64,000 nt of DNA from Chondrus crispus. Lineage: Eukaryota > Rhodophyta > Florideophyceae > Gigartinales > Gigartinaceae. Shown piece by piece: positions 1 to 10,576 of the stretch; position 1 is the stretch's first letter, and every line of letters starts with the position of its first letter. Location: assembly GCF_000350225.1 (NCBI RefSeq), contig NW_005178587.1:248001-312000 (forward strand), written 5' to 3'. Position numbers and translations under genes: made by a program. The notes beneath the pieces were generated by a model. That model saw only the letters and a program-made list of their open reading frames with translations, did not search any database and was not told the DNA's origin.

Positions 1-1620
1 GAATCCGGCAGAGGTAAACCGCGTCGAACGCGGTAAGTGGTTCCTTCTGCCGTTGCGATACGGCGGATGGTCGGAAGATCGGTCTTCTGGCGGCTCGGCA
101 GCCGCTGCACTGTCTCGGAAACTGCGGCACGGGTCGCAGGAGCGAGTCCCCGCACAAAGTAGTGCGCGAGGGACTGTTCGGAGAACACTGCCGTGCACCG
201 GAACGCGGCCGTTTCGAGCCTGTCCGCGAACGTGCTCTCCGTGTCATGAGATTGCTATCGCGCCGTCGCGACAGCGTCGTACGCTTCACCTAACACGTCG
301 TCAGTTAGGTAGCGTTTCAGGAACTGGTTCACGAGTCCCGGCCAACTCACGTCGTCGTGTAGTTGGCCGGCGCGGAGGCCCCGCATCGTATAACTCGTAT
401 ACAGGCGCTCCGCGTCGCGCTCTAAGAAGTGCGCGAGGACTCTCACCGCAACACCTTTGGTCAGGTGTTGCGAGTTGAAGGTTATCCGAATATCCTTCAA
501 GAACGGTAGGAGCTGGATCGGGTCCGTACCGTCAAAGCTCCTCATCGTGGGACGGATCCCACGGCAGCGTTGGACGTACTTCGCGATCCGTCCCGCGTCA
601 CCCGAGGTGACGAGCTTCGAGGTGTTATCCAAGCGGTACATACGATAGTCAGCGACGGCGCTGAACTCTTGGATCATCGTATGCACCGGCTCGAGCCCGG
701 GCTCGGCGGGACCTAGCGTGCCGAAAGAGGTAACCGGTAGCGTACGGACGTCTACCGGACCTGGATGCTCGGCATAACTCGCCGGCGGGTAGCCGCCCTA
801 GCGAGGATCGACGGAGAACATCGGTTCTCCGGATCCGCGGGCGGCTCCTCCACGGTCCTGTTCGTCCGCGTACGATACGCGGTCCATCTGCCGCCTACTT
901 ACGGGGATAGGCGGCAATGCTTGGGTCTCGGACGCGAGATTCGCGCCCATCGGGGGACGGTTTCCTTCTGCAGTCCGACTGGCGTCGGCGCCAGTCGGAC
1001 TCCAACCTTCCGGAGCGACGGCGCTCGGAGGTACGGCACCACCGGGCCCTCTCGTGGGGGCACCGGGCAGCCTTGCGGCCATGGTCCGTTCCATGTCACG
1101 AGCACGCTGTCGCGTAGCGTTGAGCTCGGCGGAGAGGTGCGCGAACGCACCCAACTGCTCTGCTGACGGGGACGGTCGATCGTCTGGACGTCTCGTCGAG
1201 GTCAGCCTCGTGGGGCGACCTTGCCCGTGCAGTACGGGCTGTGCGAGGCGTGAGTCTTCGGCGAGCACCAGTCGCGAGTGTAACTCGTCGACTAGTGCTC
1301 GGAGATTCTCCAAGGACTGGCTGACTCGATCGATTGCGTCGGAAATATCCTCGATGGGATTCATACGCCTCCTTCGCCGGCGGGTTGAGAAGATGCGGCA
1401 AGGCCATGAGAGCCGGACTTCCTCGATGTAGTCAGCTATGCGATCGAACATCGCAGCCGCTTGTCCTTCGGAGGACTCGGGCGACGGTTCGCGGTCTCGG
1501 AGACCAGCGTCGCCGTCGCCGAACAGCGGTGATGGTGCGTGCATAGCGGCCGCCCTCGGATCCGCCGGTTCGGACCGGATCGAGGTGGCGTATTCTTGAC
1601 TCATCTCAACGCGTACGGAC
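1..1620 (-). pseudogene. Gag remnant of E1
   Basis: This encodes the structural Gag polyprotein of the E1 fossil. The N-terminal part (about 800-1620) has low-complexity Ser/Pro/Arg stretches and a predicted helical segment. It is followed by a capsid-like block at 255-686 that is nearly the same as in E3, for example the peptides RSFDGTDPIQLLPFLKDI and HFLERDAERLYTSYTMRGL. The zinc-knuckle part would lie beyond the window edge. The gag is closer to that of E4 than to that of E3, although E4 carries the other LTR type. It is broken; no single intact frame is seen. Confidence 0.8.
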
Positions 1621-1680
1621 GCTGAGGAAAAAGAAAGTCTTCTCGGAAAGATCTCAGGGTCTTCTAGGTCGGGAGACCAC

Positions 1681-2381
1681 TGTAGCATAAACACCCCCAG
1701 ACGACTGGAGGTGTATGCGCAGTTCGACCTGTAGACCCCGGATCGGAGAAGGGGTGAAGCGGGCCAACCAGCTACGGAACAGGGCTCGGGCCCGGGTAGC
1801 GGTGGTAGAGCGGGAGCGAGCAGGGACGCCCGGACGCACGAGCGGATCGACGCCTCGACGCCCCGGAGCAGCACTGGGTGACGTACCAGTGCTGACGAGC
1901 GGAGGCGGTTCCGTGCTCGTTCGCGTGCTGCGCGTCCACTCCGGCTCGGCTCAGACTAAACGCGCGCGAAGAGCGAAGGCGACGTTTAGAATAAGCCGGG
2001 TGGACTGACCTTGGCGGTCGGTTGAGGACAAGCCCGTGCTTGTCGCCGTACGCCGCCGCCGGCCCGCTCCGTATTTAATATACAAAACAATCTATCATAA
2101 CACTACAGTACCGAGGTACTGTAGTGGGCTACTGTAGTGCAGGTCGGCCTGCACTGTAATACTGTCAGCTATGTCGAGGCTGACAGTACACGTATTACCC
2201 GTGGTGCGTGCGCGCTTCGTTCGCGCGTGGTACACGTGCGCACGTGTATGCGCGTGTCCCTTGTCCCCGTGGTGTACACGTGGACACGCGCGGTTGTACT
2301 GTAGAGCGTCGAGCTCTACAGTAGGGGATCCTGTTGTTGATCCAATCTAACTAAAAAGCCCCAGCGGGGGTTTATACTACA
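1681..2381 (-). repeat. LTR family B (701 bp), 5' LTR of E1
   Basis: The repeat starts TGTAGCATAAACACCCCC and ends in a near-inverted copy (..GGGGGTTTATACTACA), giving TG..CA ends with long imperfect terminal inversions. The part from 2090 to 2340 is a row of hairpins: 2101-2126, 2136-2155, 2160-2188, and a stem around TACTGTAGAGC near 2310-2335. It also has several CACGTG palindromes. A TATTTAATAT box lies near 2072. It adjoins gag through the same primer-binding region as E3 and E4. The solo LTR at 42623-43241 has similar terminal sequences. Confidence 0.8.
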
Positions 2382-2580
2382 GTGCCCTGTGCGACGCATG
2401 ACACACAACGCAGCTCTGGATTCCGAAGAGCCCCCGCGACAGATTTAAGGAGCATGTGACGTCTAGAAGCAAGGTAATTGATTGTTGAGAAGTTTGTATA
2501 CTTCTCAAAGTTTCGCCGCAGCTGGCGTGCCATGACGGGGGCTTTCAGTTCCGTAAGAATTGAGTCTTGTGCTCCAAGTG
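2382..2580. other. Flank of E1, no gene seen
   Basis: Host DNA follows the E1 LTR without a recognisable gene, RNA or repeat. The five bases after the LTR are GTGCC, which would be the right-hand target duplication if the left end of E1 were available. Confidence 0.5.
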
Positions 2581-3432
2581 TCAGGCCGTGGTCGAGGAAG
2601 ATCTTGATTCACGCACGATTTTGCGTGACCCAATCATCGAATCGATCCGCGGTGCTGGCTTGTCTACCTCCCCTTCCAATTGCTTTGAATCGGATGCTGC
2701 ATGTCCCCCTTCGTGGAATTCTGAAGTTTCAGAACTGTGGATTGTTCCGCTGCTTTGAACGTGCAAATCACCGACTGGAACCACATCACGATTTGGTAAG
2801 GTAACAATACCAGGCTCATAAGTGTATGCATCCTGTGGCTGATAGGCAGGCTCAACATCATTATGATGTGATTGAGAGTTAATCAATGCCGGACCATACT
2901 GTACGGGTATGTCACAACTGTTTTCCTTTCCAACTTGCTCGATAAGACGACTCCCATTGCTTGTACGAGAGTCTATTATCTCATTACCAATTGAACCGAT
3001 AAATACACCTGCGCTGCCATTCATCTCCTCAAGTTCCGCTCCATCCCCGTACGGAGTATCTGGAATGACATCATCTAACTCGGTCACATCCACTACACTG
3101 ATGCTCTGAACAACGTCTGCTTCATCTTCGGTTCCCGGCATTAAATGTGCACTGACATCGTCGCTCGCAAAGCCGTATGGAGCACTTCCATGCCCACCTT
3201 CACCCGCAATGTCGACTTCGAGCTGAACCAGGTTTTGGGAAGCGGAGTTATGGGTTTCTGAAACTCCATTTGACCTATGTCCTTGTGTGGAGGATGCCTG
3301 GGTCTCACCAGAAGAAAGCAGGCCTCGAAATTGTTCCTCTTCGCGTTCGACAGAATATATTGGACCGTTCCATAACTCTGTTAAACCATCCTGCCTCCTT
3401 TGCGCATTTGCAATTCGTCTGTGTCTTCTCAT
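2581..3432 (-). CDS. Hypothetical acidic protein, 283 aa
   Basis: This is an open frame with an ATG start (MRRHRRIANAQRRQDG) and a TGA stop. I do not recognise the family. The N-terminus is basic (RRHRR, QRR). The rest is hydrophilic, acidic, Ser/Glu/Asp/Gly-rich and apparently disordered, with no transmembrane segment or signal peptide. Its length and composition differ from those of the retroelements. It might be the C-terminal exon of a larger nuclear protein. Being open over 850 bases in mid-GC DNA favours a real or recently real gene, but nothing else supports expression. Confidence 0.45.
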   Translation of the reverse strand: MRRHRRIANAQRRQDGLTELWNGPIYSVEREEEQFRGLLSSGETQASSTQGHRSNGVSETHNSASQNLVQLEVDIAGEGGHGSAPYGFASDDVSAHLMPGTEDEADVVQSISVVDVTELDDVIPDTPYGDGAELEEMNGSAGVFIGSIGNEIIDSRTSNGSRLIEQVGKENSCDIPVQYGPALINSQSHHNDVEPAYQPQDAYTYEPGIVTLPNRDVVPVGDLHVQSSGTIHSSETSEFHEGGHAASDSKQLEGEVDKPAPRIDSMIGSRKIVRESRSSSTTA

Positions 3433-4012
3433 TGTGCTTCGTGCAACCGGCTTTCCTACATGGCTGCATTTGCAGCGATATGCTGACAGATGAACTTGTG
3501 TTCCGAAAGATTCATTTCGTAGATCGGGAAGGGAGTTAGATAGATAAACGTCTTAGATAGTTACGGAGACTAAGACCACGGTATTGAAAACATACAGTTG
3601 CCGGTGCCACATCTCTGAGCTCAGAAGAAACCTAGAGATGCGCAACGTGGCTTCATCCTGCGTGGTACGATGTGAGAACGAGTCGAAGAGGGCTTTGGTC
3701 AGTCCACGATGTACACGAATTGAAAGGAACGATGAAACGAAGGATAGAGAGAGAGCACCCGTGCTTCTCACATCGCACATCCTTTCGCTTCGGATCTGAG
3801 AGCGCGGTTGCTGCATGAATACACCGGATTACTGAATAGCTGACCACAAGTCCACGTTTCACTTCTCTTTCACATCCAACCTTGTTTCCTCATCCACACG
3901 GCATAACTCTACATTTTCTACTCCACCGTCCATCTGCAATATCTTCACCCCCTCTACACGCCACTTCGAACTCCTGTGCCGCCCGTGAAGCATCCTTACA
4001 ACCACGTATTCC
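3433..4012. other. Intergenic, no gene seen
   Basis: The gap lies between two divergently oriented genes. Short open stretches on both strands show no recognisable product. The last 150 bases before 4013 are C/T-rich (CATCCAACCTTGTTTCCTC and similar), as is often seen upstream of start codons in compact eukaryotic genomes; this is weak evidence of a promoter. Confidence 0.4.
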
Positions 4013-5598
4013 ATGATGGAACCAAATCAGGAATTACTGCCCATGCCACTTGAAACCGTACGGCGAAAACTAGGAGAGCTCCGTCCAAAGCTGACTCCCA
4101 CCGGAATTTTTCCTAATGATCTCAACGTAGCGCGACCCCTACCCATTCCAGAACAGATCGCGAAACGAACAAACACAAAAAAGGATAAACGAAACCCGTC
4201 GTCAGCCAAAGGGAAGGACAAGAACTCATATTTCAACGTACTTCGGAAAGTCGGGAACTTTGTTCGCGATCACAATCAGAAGCATGCGAACGACCCTAAT
4301 ATGCAATACAGGTGGTATGGAAGCGACGTGGAACATAAGAACAGGGCGGAAACTCTCATGCGCATTGTTGCAGATCTCGCGCCATCCGTCATAGGTTCAC
4401 TGTACGGAATGAAGACATATGACATGCTCAGAAGAGAAAAGCCAGAGCGTATAGAGCTGTTGGTTTTGATGACTGCCCTGATGAGAATTTTGATCCGTTG
4501 ACACAGGGAGTGCGGATATTTCCAACTCGCAAGATGGTGGCTGCAAATCTACATTCGAAACGCAAGGTACAGAGGGCAGCCGAAGAACGAGAGAGAAAAA
4601 GAAACCTTCAAGCTGTGGGCACATCTGGAAGTGAAGAAGTCGCTCTAAACGCATCGGAACGAGAGATAAAAGTCAGCTTACCTCGATACAGCATTGAAGA
4701 TGTGCCGTCAGGCGTGGTAGTGCCAGACAACTCACCCGATGTGTAACCTATTCCACCCGTTTCCGCTGCTGTGATGAGCAGTGCAATCACTGCGACAGAG
4801 AGGCACTCTGGATATGTTCGCTTTCAAGGCATTCGGACAATGATTCCGGACGGCTCATACAGCAATAGTCTTATCGAGAATGGAAGCGATTCTATAAATA
4901 CCCACAAACAGAATATTGACGAGGTTACAAGCGCCCGGACACGGCCATCGAAGAACAATAGTACTCCACCGTCCCGCGGGAGCAGTACGGATGTCGTCAA
5001 CTCGCGACCGATCGGATCATCTTCCCTTCAAGCTCCGCTGCTAAACGACAGTGGGGCGCCTCCAAGAGCTACAATGAAAATCAACTTTTCGCAGAGACTT
5101 TCCATTAAGCGTCAATCTGGAAAGAAGGCATCTAGGGTGAGAGTTAACCCGCTGGCGTGCGGGTGAAGAAAGGGTAAGGAGGAAACAAAGACTAGAGGTC
5201 AGCGACCGAGTCGGCGTGGATCCAAACAAGTCCAAGGGAATGAGGGGAACCAACGCGATGAGTTGCTTTCTCTTCCCAAAGACGCATTAGATGCACATGA
5301 TGATGTTATGGTCGCAGGAGCCGTTGAAAACCTGGCGGAGAGAGCTCCAGAACATAACAGCGGTCGCGCATCAAGCGTCTCGGCGAGCAATGGCAAAATG
5401 CTTGCCGATTTCCAAGCCTGGCTGGAAAGCCGCGATGCAGCTCCCGAGCCGACAAAAGCGAAGGGAAGCGGAGCGCAGAAAAGGGGCAGCAACAAACGTG
5501 TCACCGGGGGAAAACGTAAGCGTGCTGACATGTATTCTGGAGATGAGATCGACAATGAGATCGACAATGAGTGTTTCTCGGACGAAGAAAGTTCGTAG
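4013..5598 (+). pseudogene. Hypothetical multi-exon nuclear protein, apparently frameshifted
   Basis: Three successive plus-strand pieces look like one gene of unknown family. The piece at 4013-4450 starts MMEPNQELLPMPLETVRRK and is basic, then globular (RDHNQKHANDPNMQYRWYG). Near 4415-4450 the coding sense moves to the next frame (FDDCPDENFDPLTQGVRI) and runs to 4746, which looks like a one-base shift because no intron signals are evident there. A third piece starts at 4771. A plausible short intron (GTGAGAG..GGTCAG, about 5138-5200) joins it to the last piece, which ends at 5598 with KRKRADMYSGDE and an acidic tail. The basic patch followed by Ser/Asp/Glu suggests a nuclear protein. Either it is a pseudogene or the shift is a sequencing error. 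Confidence 0.45.
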
Positions 5599-5779
5599 TT
5601 GGTAGAGCATCTCAGTCTCTATGGATAGCTCGCATGTCGCATGTGAAATCCATATGATAGTTAGATACTAAGCACGAAACTTATTGACTGTGTTCTTGAT
5701 GCGTAAAACTTCCTGATTGTATTCCAAACGAACCAGAACGACTTTGATGAAGAAAGTTATTCCACAGGTCACTATGTCA

Positions 5780-5940
5780 TTCGCAACAACGTCAAATCTC
5801 AAAATAAAGATCCAAAGCCTCGAGAGATGGAAAACATTTCGAAGAGGAAGCGGACGGCCAGATCCAAGGGGTCGCGAAAGCGCAAAAGCGTTGAGTTGTA
5901 TTCAAGCGATGAGTTCGGAACCTGCACTGGCGAAGAGTGA
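5780..5940 (+). pseudogene. Second copy of the basic/acidic C-terminus of the preceding gene
   Basis: This open stretch ends in RKRKSVELYSSDEF..GEE and a TGA. It resembles the end of the preceding gene (KRKRADMYSGDE..EE), including the basic cluster, the Y-S-x-D-E motif and the acidic tail. It lies about 340 bases downstream on the same strand. No matching N-terminal part is visible before it. It is best read as a partial tandem duplication of the last exon, or an alternative last exon of the same gene. The family is unknown. Confidence 0.35.
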
Positions 5941-6153
5941 GCGCATTAAGTGAATGAAATGTTCCTCAAACATACAGAGTGATTGAGCAATGAAAAAGAG
6001 CCGTGGAGCCGTACAGTTAGAGACAACACGGAATGCAAACGTTAGCAAGTATACTTCGAAGTGATTATGCGGTGGTGGTGCGGCGGGGAGGCCTGGGCGG
6101 ATGGCGGGGGGTGAACGGGGAGTACTTAACGGGGCGTGCAGGACGCCGATGCG

Positions 6154-6660
6154 CTAGAAGACCTCGCGCGGCGAGTGGATGCGGAAGAGGTAGACGTGGT
6201 CCGAGTTTTCGACGAAGTCGAGCGCGGCGGGGACGTAGGCGACGAGCGGGTCGCGCACGAGGGCGGCACAAAGGGTGTGCGCCGCGGCGCGGTCGCGCGC
6301 AAAGGCGGCGCGCATGTAGTGGCATCATCTCCAAAAGTGGTTGTAGTGGCACTGAGCCACTTTTGGAGATGTTGCCACTACAGCGCACCAGGCACGACAC
6401 GGCGTTCGACGCAACAAAGGTGCGGGCGGCGTGCTGCGAGGACATGGGCATGGCCAGGAACAGGGTTTGCGCCGCAGTGGCATACGGCGCCGCGGACGCT
6501 GGGGCGGGAAGTTGGCGGGAGGATGGGAGGTGGCGGTGGAGAGCGGGGTAGATGAAGTCGAGGAGCGTGAGGGAGAGGTTGGAGAGAAGGAGATGGATGG
6601 AAAGGAGGAGGCCGAGAAGGCCGAAGAGGACGCTGATATGCCTCTCTTTTTCCCCACCCT
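6154..6660 (-). pseudogene. Remnant of a membrane-anchored host protein, interrupted by a hairpin
   Basis: Reading leftwards from about 6650, an open stretch gives a hydrophobic anchor (VLFGLLGLLLSIHLLL) and then MSSQHAARTFVASNAV. The hairpin at 6316-6381 follows. Beyond it a second coding stretch (MRAAFARDRAAAHTLCAALV, then DPLVAYVPAALDFVENSD) ends at the TAG at 6154-6156. The two halves are in different frames, so the gene is not intact as it stands. High third-position GC on the minus strand supports former coding. A single N-terminal membrane segment followed by a soluble domain suggests a type II Golgi/ER protein, but the family is not recognised. The start is not defined. Confidence 0.5.
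6316..6381. repeat. 66 bp hairpin, MITE-like insert
   Basis: GTAGTGGCATCATCTCC.. at 6316 is the reverse complement of the sequence ending at 6381. The 25 bp arms differ at one position and enclose a 16 bp loop. It could be a short TA-target insertion (TA at both edges), since the surrounding coding stretch is interrupted exactly here. A folded solo inverted repeat with no insertion history is the alternative. Confidence 0.7.
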
Positions 6661-6869
6661 ACCCACCCGTCTGCGACACATGCCTCTCTCTTGGAATTAT
6701 GCTTTGCGTTTCGTGAAGATGATTTCAGATGGCTGGGATAAGGCGAAGGGTAGTGCGCTGCACTGCATGCTAATTTTTTTTAAAAAACGGCTTACAGTGG
6801 AGGGCAAAAATGCACCAGGGGTTAAAATCCCCTGGCAGTATAGTGGAAGAAAATTTGTCAGTCCCTTTT

Positions 6870-7275
6870 TTGGGGGATTCGAAACTCATAATGAGTTCCC
6901 AGTCCCATTTTTTCGGTACTCGAAACTCAAAATGAGAATACTGTACGTATGTGCAGTGCAGGGCCTGCTCCGCCCCAAAATGGCCCCCTGGCCATGCCTC
7001 GGCGCTATTCTCATTTTGAGTTTCGAGTCCCTTTTTTGGGGGGTTCGAAAGTCATAATGAGTTTCGAGTCCCATTTTTTTGGTACTCGAAACTCAAAATG
7101 AGAATACTGTACGTATGTGCAGTGCAGTGCCTGCTCCGCCCCTAAATCGCCCCCTGGCCATGCCTCGGCGCCATTCTCATTTTGAGTTTCGAGTCCCTTT
7201 TTTGGGGGGTTCGAAAGTCATAATGAGTTTCGAGTCCCATTTTTTTGGTACTCGAAACTCAAAATGAGAATACAT
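6870..7275. repeat. 166 bp tandem repeat with internal 22 bp inverted repeats
   Basis: The anchor GGTACTCGAAACTCAAAATG recurs at 6915, 7081 and 7247, giving a period of 166 bases over about 2.4 units. Each unit contains ACTCGAAACTCAAAATGAGA and its exact reverse complement about 70 bases further on, so each can fold into a long stem. A second related motif (CGAAAGTCATAATGAGTTTC) lies between the stems. No coding potential is seen. It may be an amplified palindromic transposon remnant or a local satellite. Confidence 0.85.
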
Positions 7276-8150
7276 TACGTAGGCACAGTGCAGTACCTTC
7301 TCTGGCCCTAAGGCACCCCTAAGAAGCGGCTCAGGGGAATGATGGTGATCTCGAAGCATGCGCAGTATGCATTTGCTTTGAGAGAATTCTCATTCTGAGT
7401 CTGAACTCTTGAACGTAGAATAGACAGTTCATGTACTCACCTATGACGTTACGTTTTGTGGTTCTTGGTTAAGTGTAGCCGGTTCATTGAGAGCATTTAA
7501 ATATGCTTTTTGCTTACGAGAACTACTTAGATGCGGAGAAGATTTACATTTGAATCCCTATCTTCAGAAAATTGTAGTCTCACTGATTTGTAAAGTCAGC
7601 TTTTTGCGGATCGAACAAGATGATCATTAACAATTCTGCAACAGCGAATGAGCTAGAGGAGGTCATTAATCTTACTGATCCACCTACTTTCCAAAGAGAA
7701 GACCAGAGTCTCATATTTCCCTTTTGATGTTAGAACTCATACACTGTCATCATCATTTCATGACAAGTCACAAACGTATTCCGTCATGGACGTGAAGGAG
7801 ACCAAGTGGCTTCCAAAGAATTTTGTCCGTGGGATTGTGAGAGGGTCTGCGTTTGTGTGTCATGTACGATGTTTGTTTAAGAATGATGACAGGGAGCCTG
7901 CAATATCACAGTTCTCTCGATATTTTCATGCTTGAAACAAGTGAGAATGTCGTTCTGCATGTAATCTGCGGTCAGAAAAGTCGTCAGGAATTAAATAAAA
8001 TGGTTTATCGCTTCAAAGCTAACGAAAACTAGAATGGGGCCGTTCCCTTTCTGGAGAACAGGAAAATCATGCAAAACGGTGATACAAAGGCCTCGGATTC
8101 AAATTGTGCGCTGGTACCATCTTCATTTAGTAGGATAAGCCACGGAAACA
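7276..8150. other. Intergenic, no gene seen
   Basis: AT-rich host DNA with many stops in all frames. I see no conserved product, RNA gene or repeat. Confidence 0.5.
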
Positions 8151-8688
8151 GTGAAACGTTTGAGCACAATCTTTCCGAAAGGAGGGAATAAAGGGATGAT
8201 AGTGCCTTTACAAAGCAGTGTGCGAAGCGTTTCGCACGGCATTTGTTCTTCTCAGTGCAAACAAATCAGCAGTGAGTATTGTCAATACATCAGGACTCCG
8301 ACTGCATCACAAAGAGCCCCACGGATAGTGCAAAAATGGGGACCAGTCCCTAAGACATGGGAAACATATCTAGAAGAGCGTATTTTCATATTTGTACAGA
8401 TGGGAAAGGTTAGGGATCTGACAATGAAAGTTGAAATGCAATGCCAGCATTTCATGCCCTAATTGGGATTCTGAGTTGCCTAATGAAGAAGGTCAGAATG
8501 TCATCACAAGAATTTGTGATAATTTCCGGCAAGGAAGTGACACAGGATCTTGTCCTGCGCAAAACTATTTCGACGTTGTTTATGAAAATTCAACGAGTGG
8601 CGAAGATACAAGGAACGTTCAAGGCTTGAAAAATAATGAACTGGTGGTTGACATTATTGATGTTGACGCTTCTGATAGAGATCGGTAA
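8151..8688 (+). CDS. Two overlapping hypothetical frames (8151-8462 and 8431-8688)
   Basis: Two plus-strand frames of 103 and 85 codons overlap by about 30 bases. The first ends FVQMGKVRDLTMKVEMQCQH. The second is acidic and ends ELVVDIIDVDASDRDR before a TAA. Neither is recognised. The acidic, non-repetitive second frame looks like the end of a real protein, so these may be exons or frame-shifted halves of one decayed gene. No membrane segments or cofactor motifs are seen. Confidence 0.25.
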
Positions 8689-8917
8689 GCAGGCACGAAA
8701 GTAAAATGGTAAACAAAGTTATGTGTTGAATCTATCTGTGTTATCCGTTGCCCTAAGAAGTGCCGTCCCATCCAGAGGACACCATAGATGGATTTCTCCC
8801 TACCGGCTGCTCACGTGCTAGTAATGTCGCCTTACTAAAACACTCAGTATCCTGAAGTCTCACTACGTATATTAAACTTATTCAGGATGTCACCCCCCAT
8901 TTGGGCGCTATTCCTTC

Positions 8918-9166
8918 TCACTTTTGAGTGACTTCATTCCATTCACCCAGAATGCTCTGTAACAGCTTCATGCATGGCATGGAATAGAATTGGTCTTTGC
9001 AGATCACACCCATATATAGTGTGAAAACAAAATATATTTGTGTGATGTACCGTAGAACATCTCGCTTTTTCTCTGCCGAACCAGGCCAATTTATCTCGTC
9101 TTGGAAACCAAGTGCAGTGCGTATATTCAAAGAACGCCTCTGCGCATGCAGAAAAGGCATTCGCAT
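8918..9166 (-). CDS. Small hypothetical protein or exon, 82 aa
   Basis: This minus-strand frame starts MRMPFLHAQRRSLNIR and contains one hydrophobic stretch (YITQIYFVFTLYMGVIC), ending in WNEVTQK. The family is not recognised. The hydrophobic run could be a membrane segment, but in AT-rich DNA such runs arise by chance. There is no neighbouring frame to extend it. Confidence 0.2.
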   Translation of the reverse strand: MRMPFLHAQRRSLNIRTALGFQDEINWPGSAEKKRDVLRYITQIYFVFTLYMGVICKDQFYSMPCMKLLQSILGEWNEVTQK

Positions 9167-9205
9167 ATTGATATGCTCAAGGGCACATAAATGTTAACTA
9201 ATAAA

Positions 9206-9320
9206 TGTGTACTTGTTGATGGGTGGTCAATGTTTACCCACTGGCAAGTAAATGTTTACTTGTTGACGGGTGGGCAATGTTTACCCAACGGCAAGTAAAT
9301 GATTACTTGTTGACGGATAT
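9206..9320. repeat. 47 bp tandem repeat, about 2.4 copies
   Basis: The unit TACTTGTTGACGGGTGGGCA..AAGTAAATG repeats with a 47-base period. The junctions (CAAGTAAATGTTTACTTG) are nearly palindromic, so the array can form small stems. It is non-coding. Confidence 0.8.
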
Positions 9321-9667
9321 TTGGACTGGAAAGGCGGAGTGCTGTGATAGTTAGCAATACTTTGAGTTTTTCAAGAAATTCAATGGCTTCTTTTGCCCCT
9401 ACTGTAATTGAGTTCATTGAGAATTGTATTAAAATCACGGTGCATATCGCGTATGATAAAAAACTTTATTTACAACCAGGGAGAACCCGTCGAATTATGC
9501 CGCGCGACAGACAATGCGGCGAGCGACAAGAGGTGGGAGCGACAGGCCGCAGCAACGGGACCCCCGCAGCAACAGTCGCTGCGCAACCGGCTTGCATTGC
9601 TGTCATGACGAGCTGGAGTTTCGGGGTCCGCGCGTGACACGTGCGCGAGGCAGTGGCCGCCACTGCC

Positions 9668-9718
9668 GCCCTTCACGACCGTACACCCCACTGAGTGGCG
9701 TGTACGGTCCTGAAGGGC
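9668..9718. repeat. 51 bp stem-loop
   Basis: GCCCTTCACGACCGTACAC at 9668 pairs with GTGTACGGTCCTGAAGGGC ending at 9718, a 22 bp stem with two mismatches and a 7-base loop. It lies in a GC-rich stretch (9470-9920) without a recognisable gene. It could be a terminator-like or MITE-like structure. Confidence 0.65.
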
Positions 9719-10203
9719 GCGCACCACCAATGTCCGACTCAAATGTGATTCTTTAAAGCCACGCGAACGCGCTGTCGTCATACAGTCGCGGGCGCGCCGC
9801 ACGCCGCCTGCCGCGAACACGAAGAACAGCTTGTAGTGCAATGTGGCTGTCAGGCCGGAACCAGGGTCCAACGGTCCAGCGACAACACAACCAACAAACA
9901 ACAACCAACAAGAGTTGCCGACGGCACAGCCCTATGGAGTGTCCGATTCTCCCTTTCCCTTTAAGTGGGTTTGCGGCCCACAGTAGCTCAAGTCCCTGAA
10001 AAGGGGGGGGCAAAAGGAAGAGGCCCGCCCCGGGAAGAATGGTGGCAGAGTCTGTACAGGCAGTCGCTCGGCGAGTTCGGTGCGGTAATTAGGAAGCCGG
10101 GCCCGATGGGTCGTAAATCCAATGCTCGTGGAGCACCTGTTACACCTTATACCCCTGACAAGGTCTTGGACGGGGGCGTCGCAACGCAGCCCGTCAATAA
10201 TTA
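9719..10203. other. Intergenic, no gene seen
   Basis: Mixed GC-rich sequence with overlapping open stretches on both strands. None has a recognisable product, and composition alone explains them. Confidence 0.4.
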
Positions 10204-10449
10204 GCAAACACGTAGCAGCGTTACACCTCCGTACTGCCGGATGGCAAAGTACCGACACCGGAACGGTCGCAACCTGTATCCGATGGAACCAACACTGTCC
10301 GGTATACACTACAGGACCTTCGAGGGAAACGTCGTTGCAACAGCCTCCGTCGGTGAACGTAAACAAGTAGCAGCGCTACACCCACGTGTCGCCCGATGGC
10401 CAAGACACCTACACCGGTCCGGTCGCAACCAAAGCCGATGGCACCAACA
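10204..10449. repeat. Diverged 90 bp direct repeat pair
   Basis: Units at 10204-10294 and 10361-10449 share a common pattern (GTAGCAGCG.TACACC, GACACC..CACCGG..CGGTCGCAACC, CGATGG.ACCAACA) at roughly three-quarters identity, separated by 66 bases. I see no protein family. On the minus strand both units give a similar GCDR.GVG pattern, so the repeat may have been coding. Confidence 0.6.
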
Positions 10450-10576
10450 ACAAACAAAAGAACCAACACAAGAGCCCGATGACTCCAGTCGTCACAATGC
10501 GGATCGCAATCAGGCAATGTCGAACCAACACAAGATAAGGAAATAGAAATAGAGATAGAAATAGAAAAGGATAGGT

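Larger units (their letters stand above)
1..2381 (-). mobile_element. E1: left-truncated Ty3/Gypsy-type LTR element (LTR family B)
   Basis: A minus-strand LTR retrotransposon runs off the left window edge. Only its 5' end is visible: an LTR at 1681-2381, a primer-binding region directly left of it, then gag. The gag is clearly related to that of E3 and E4 (same capsid-like block at about 255-686), so all three belong to one lineage, but the LTR is a different type. No pol is present in the window. The visible gag is broken in about two places. The age cannot be set because the second LTR is outside the window. Confidence 0.85.
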
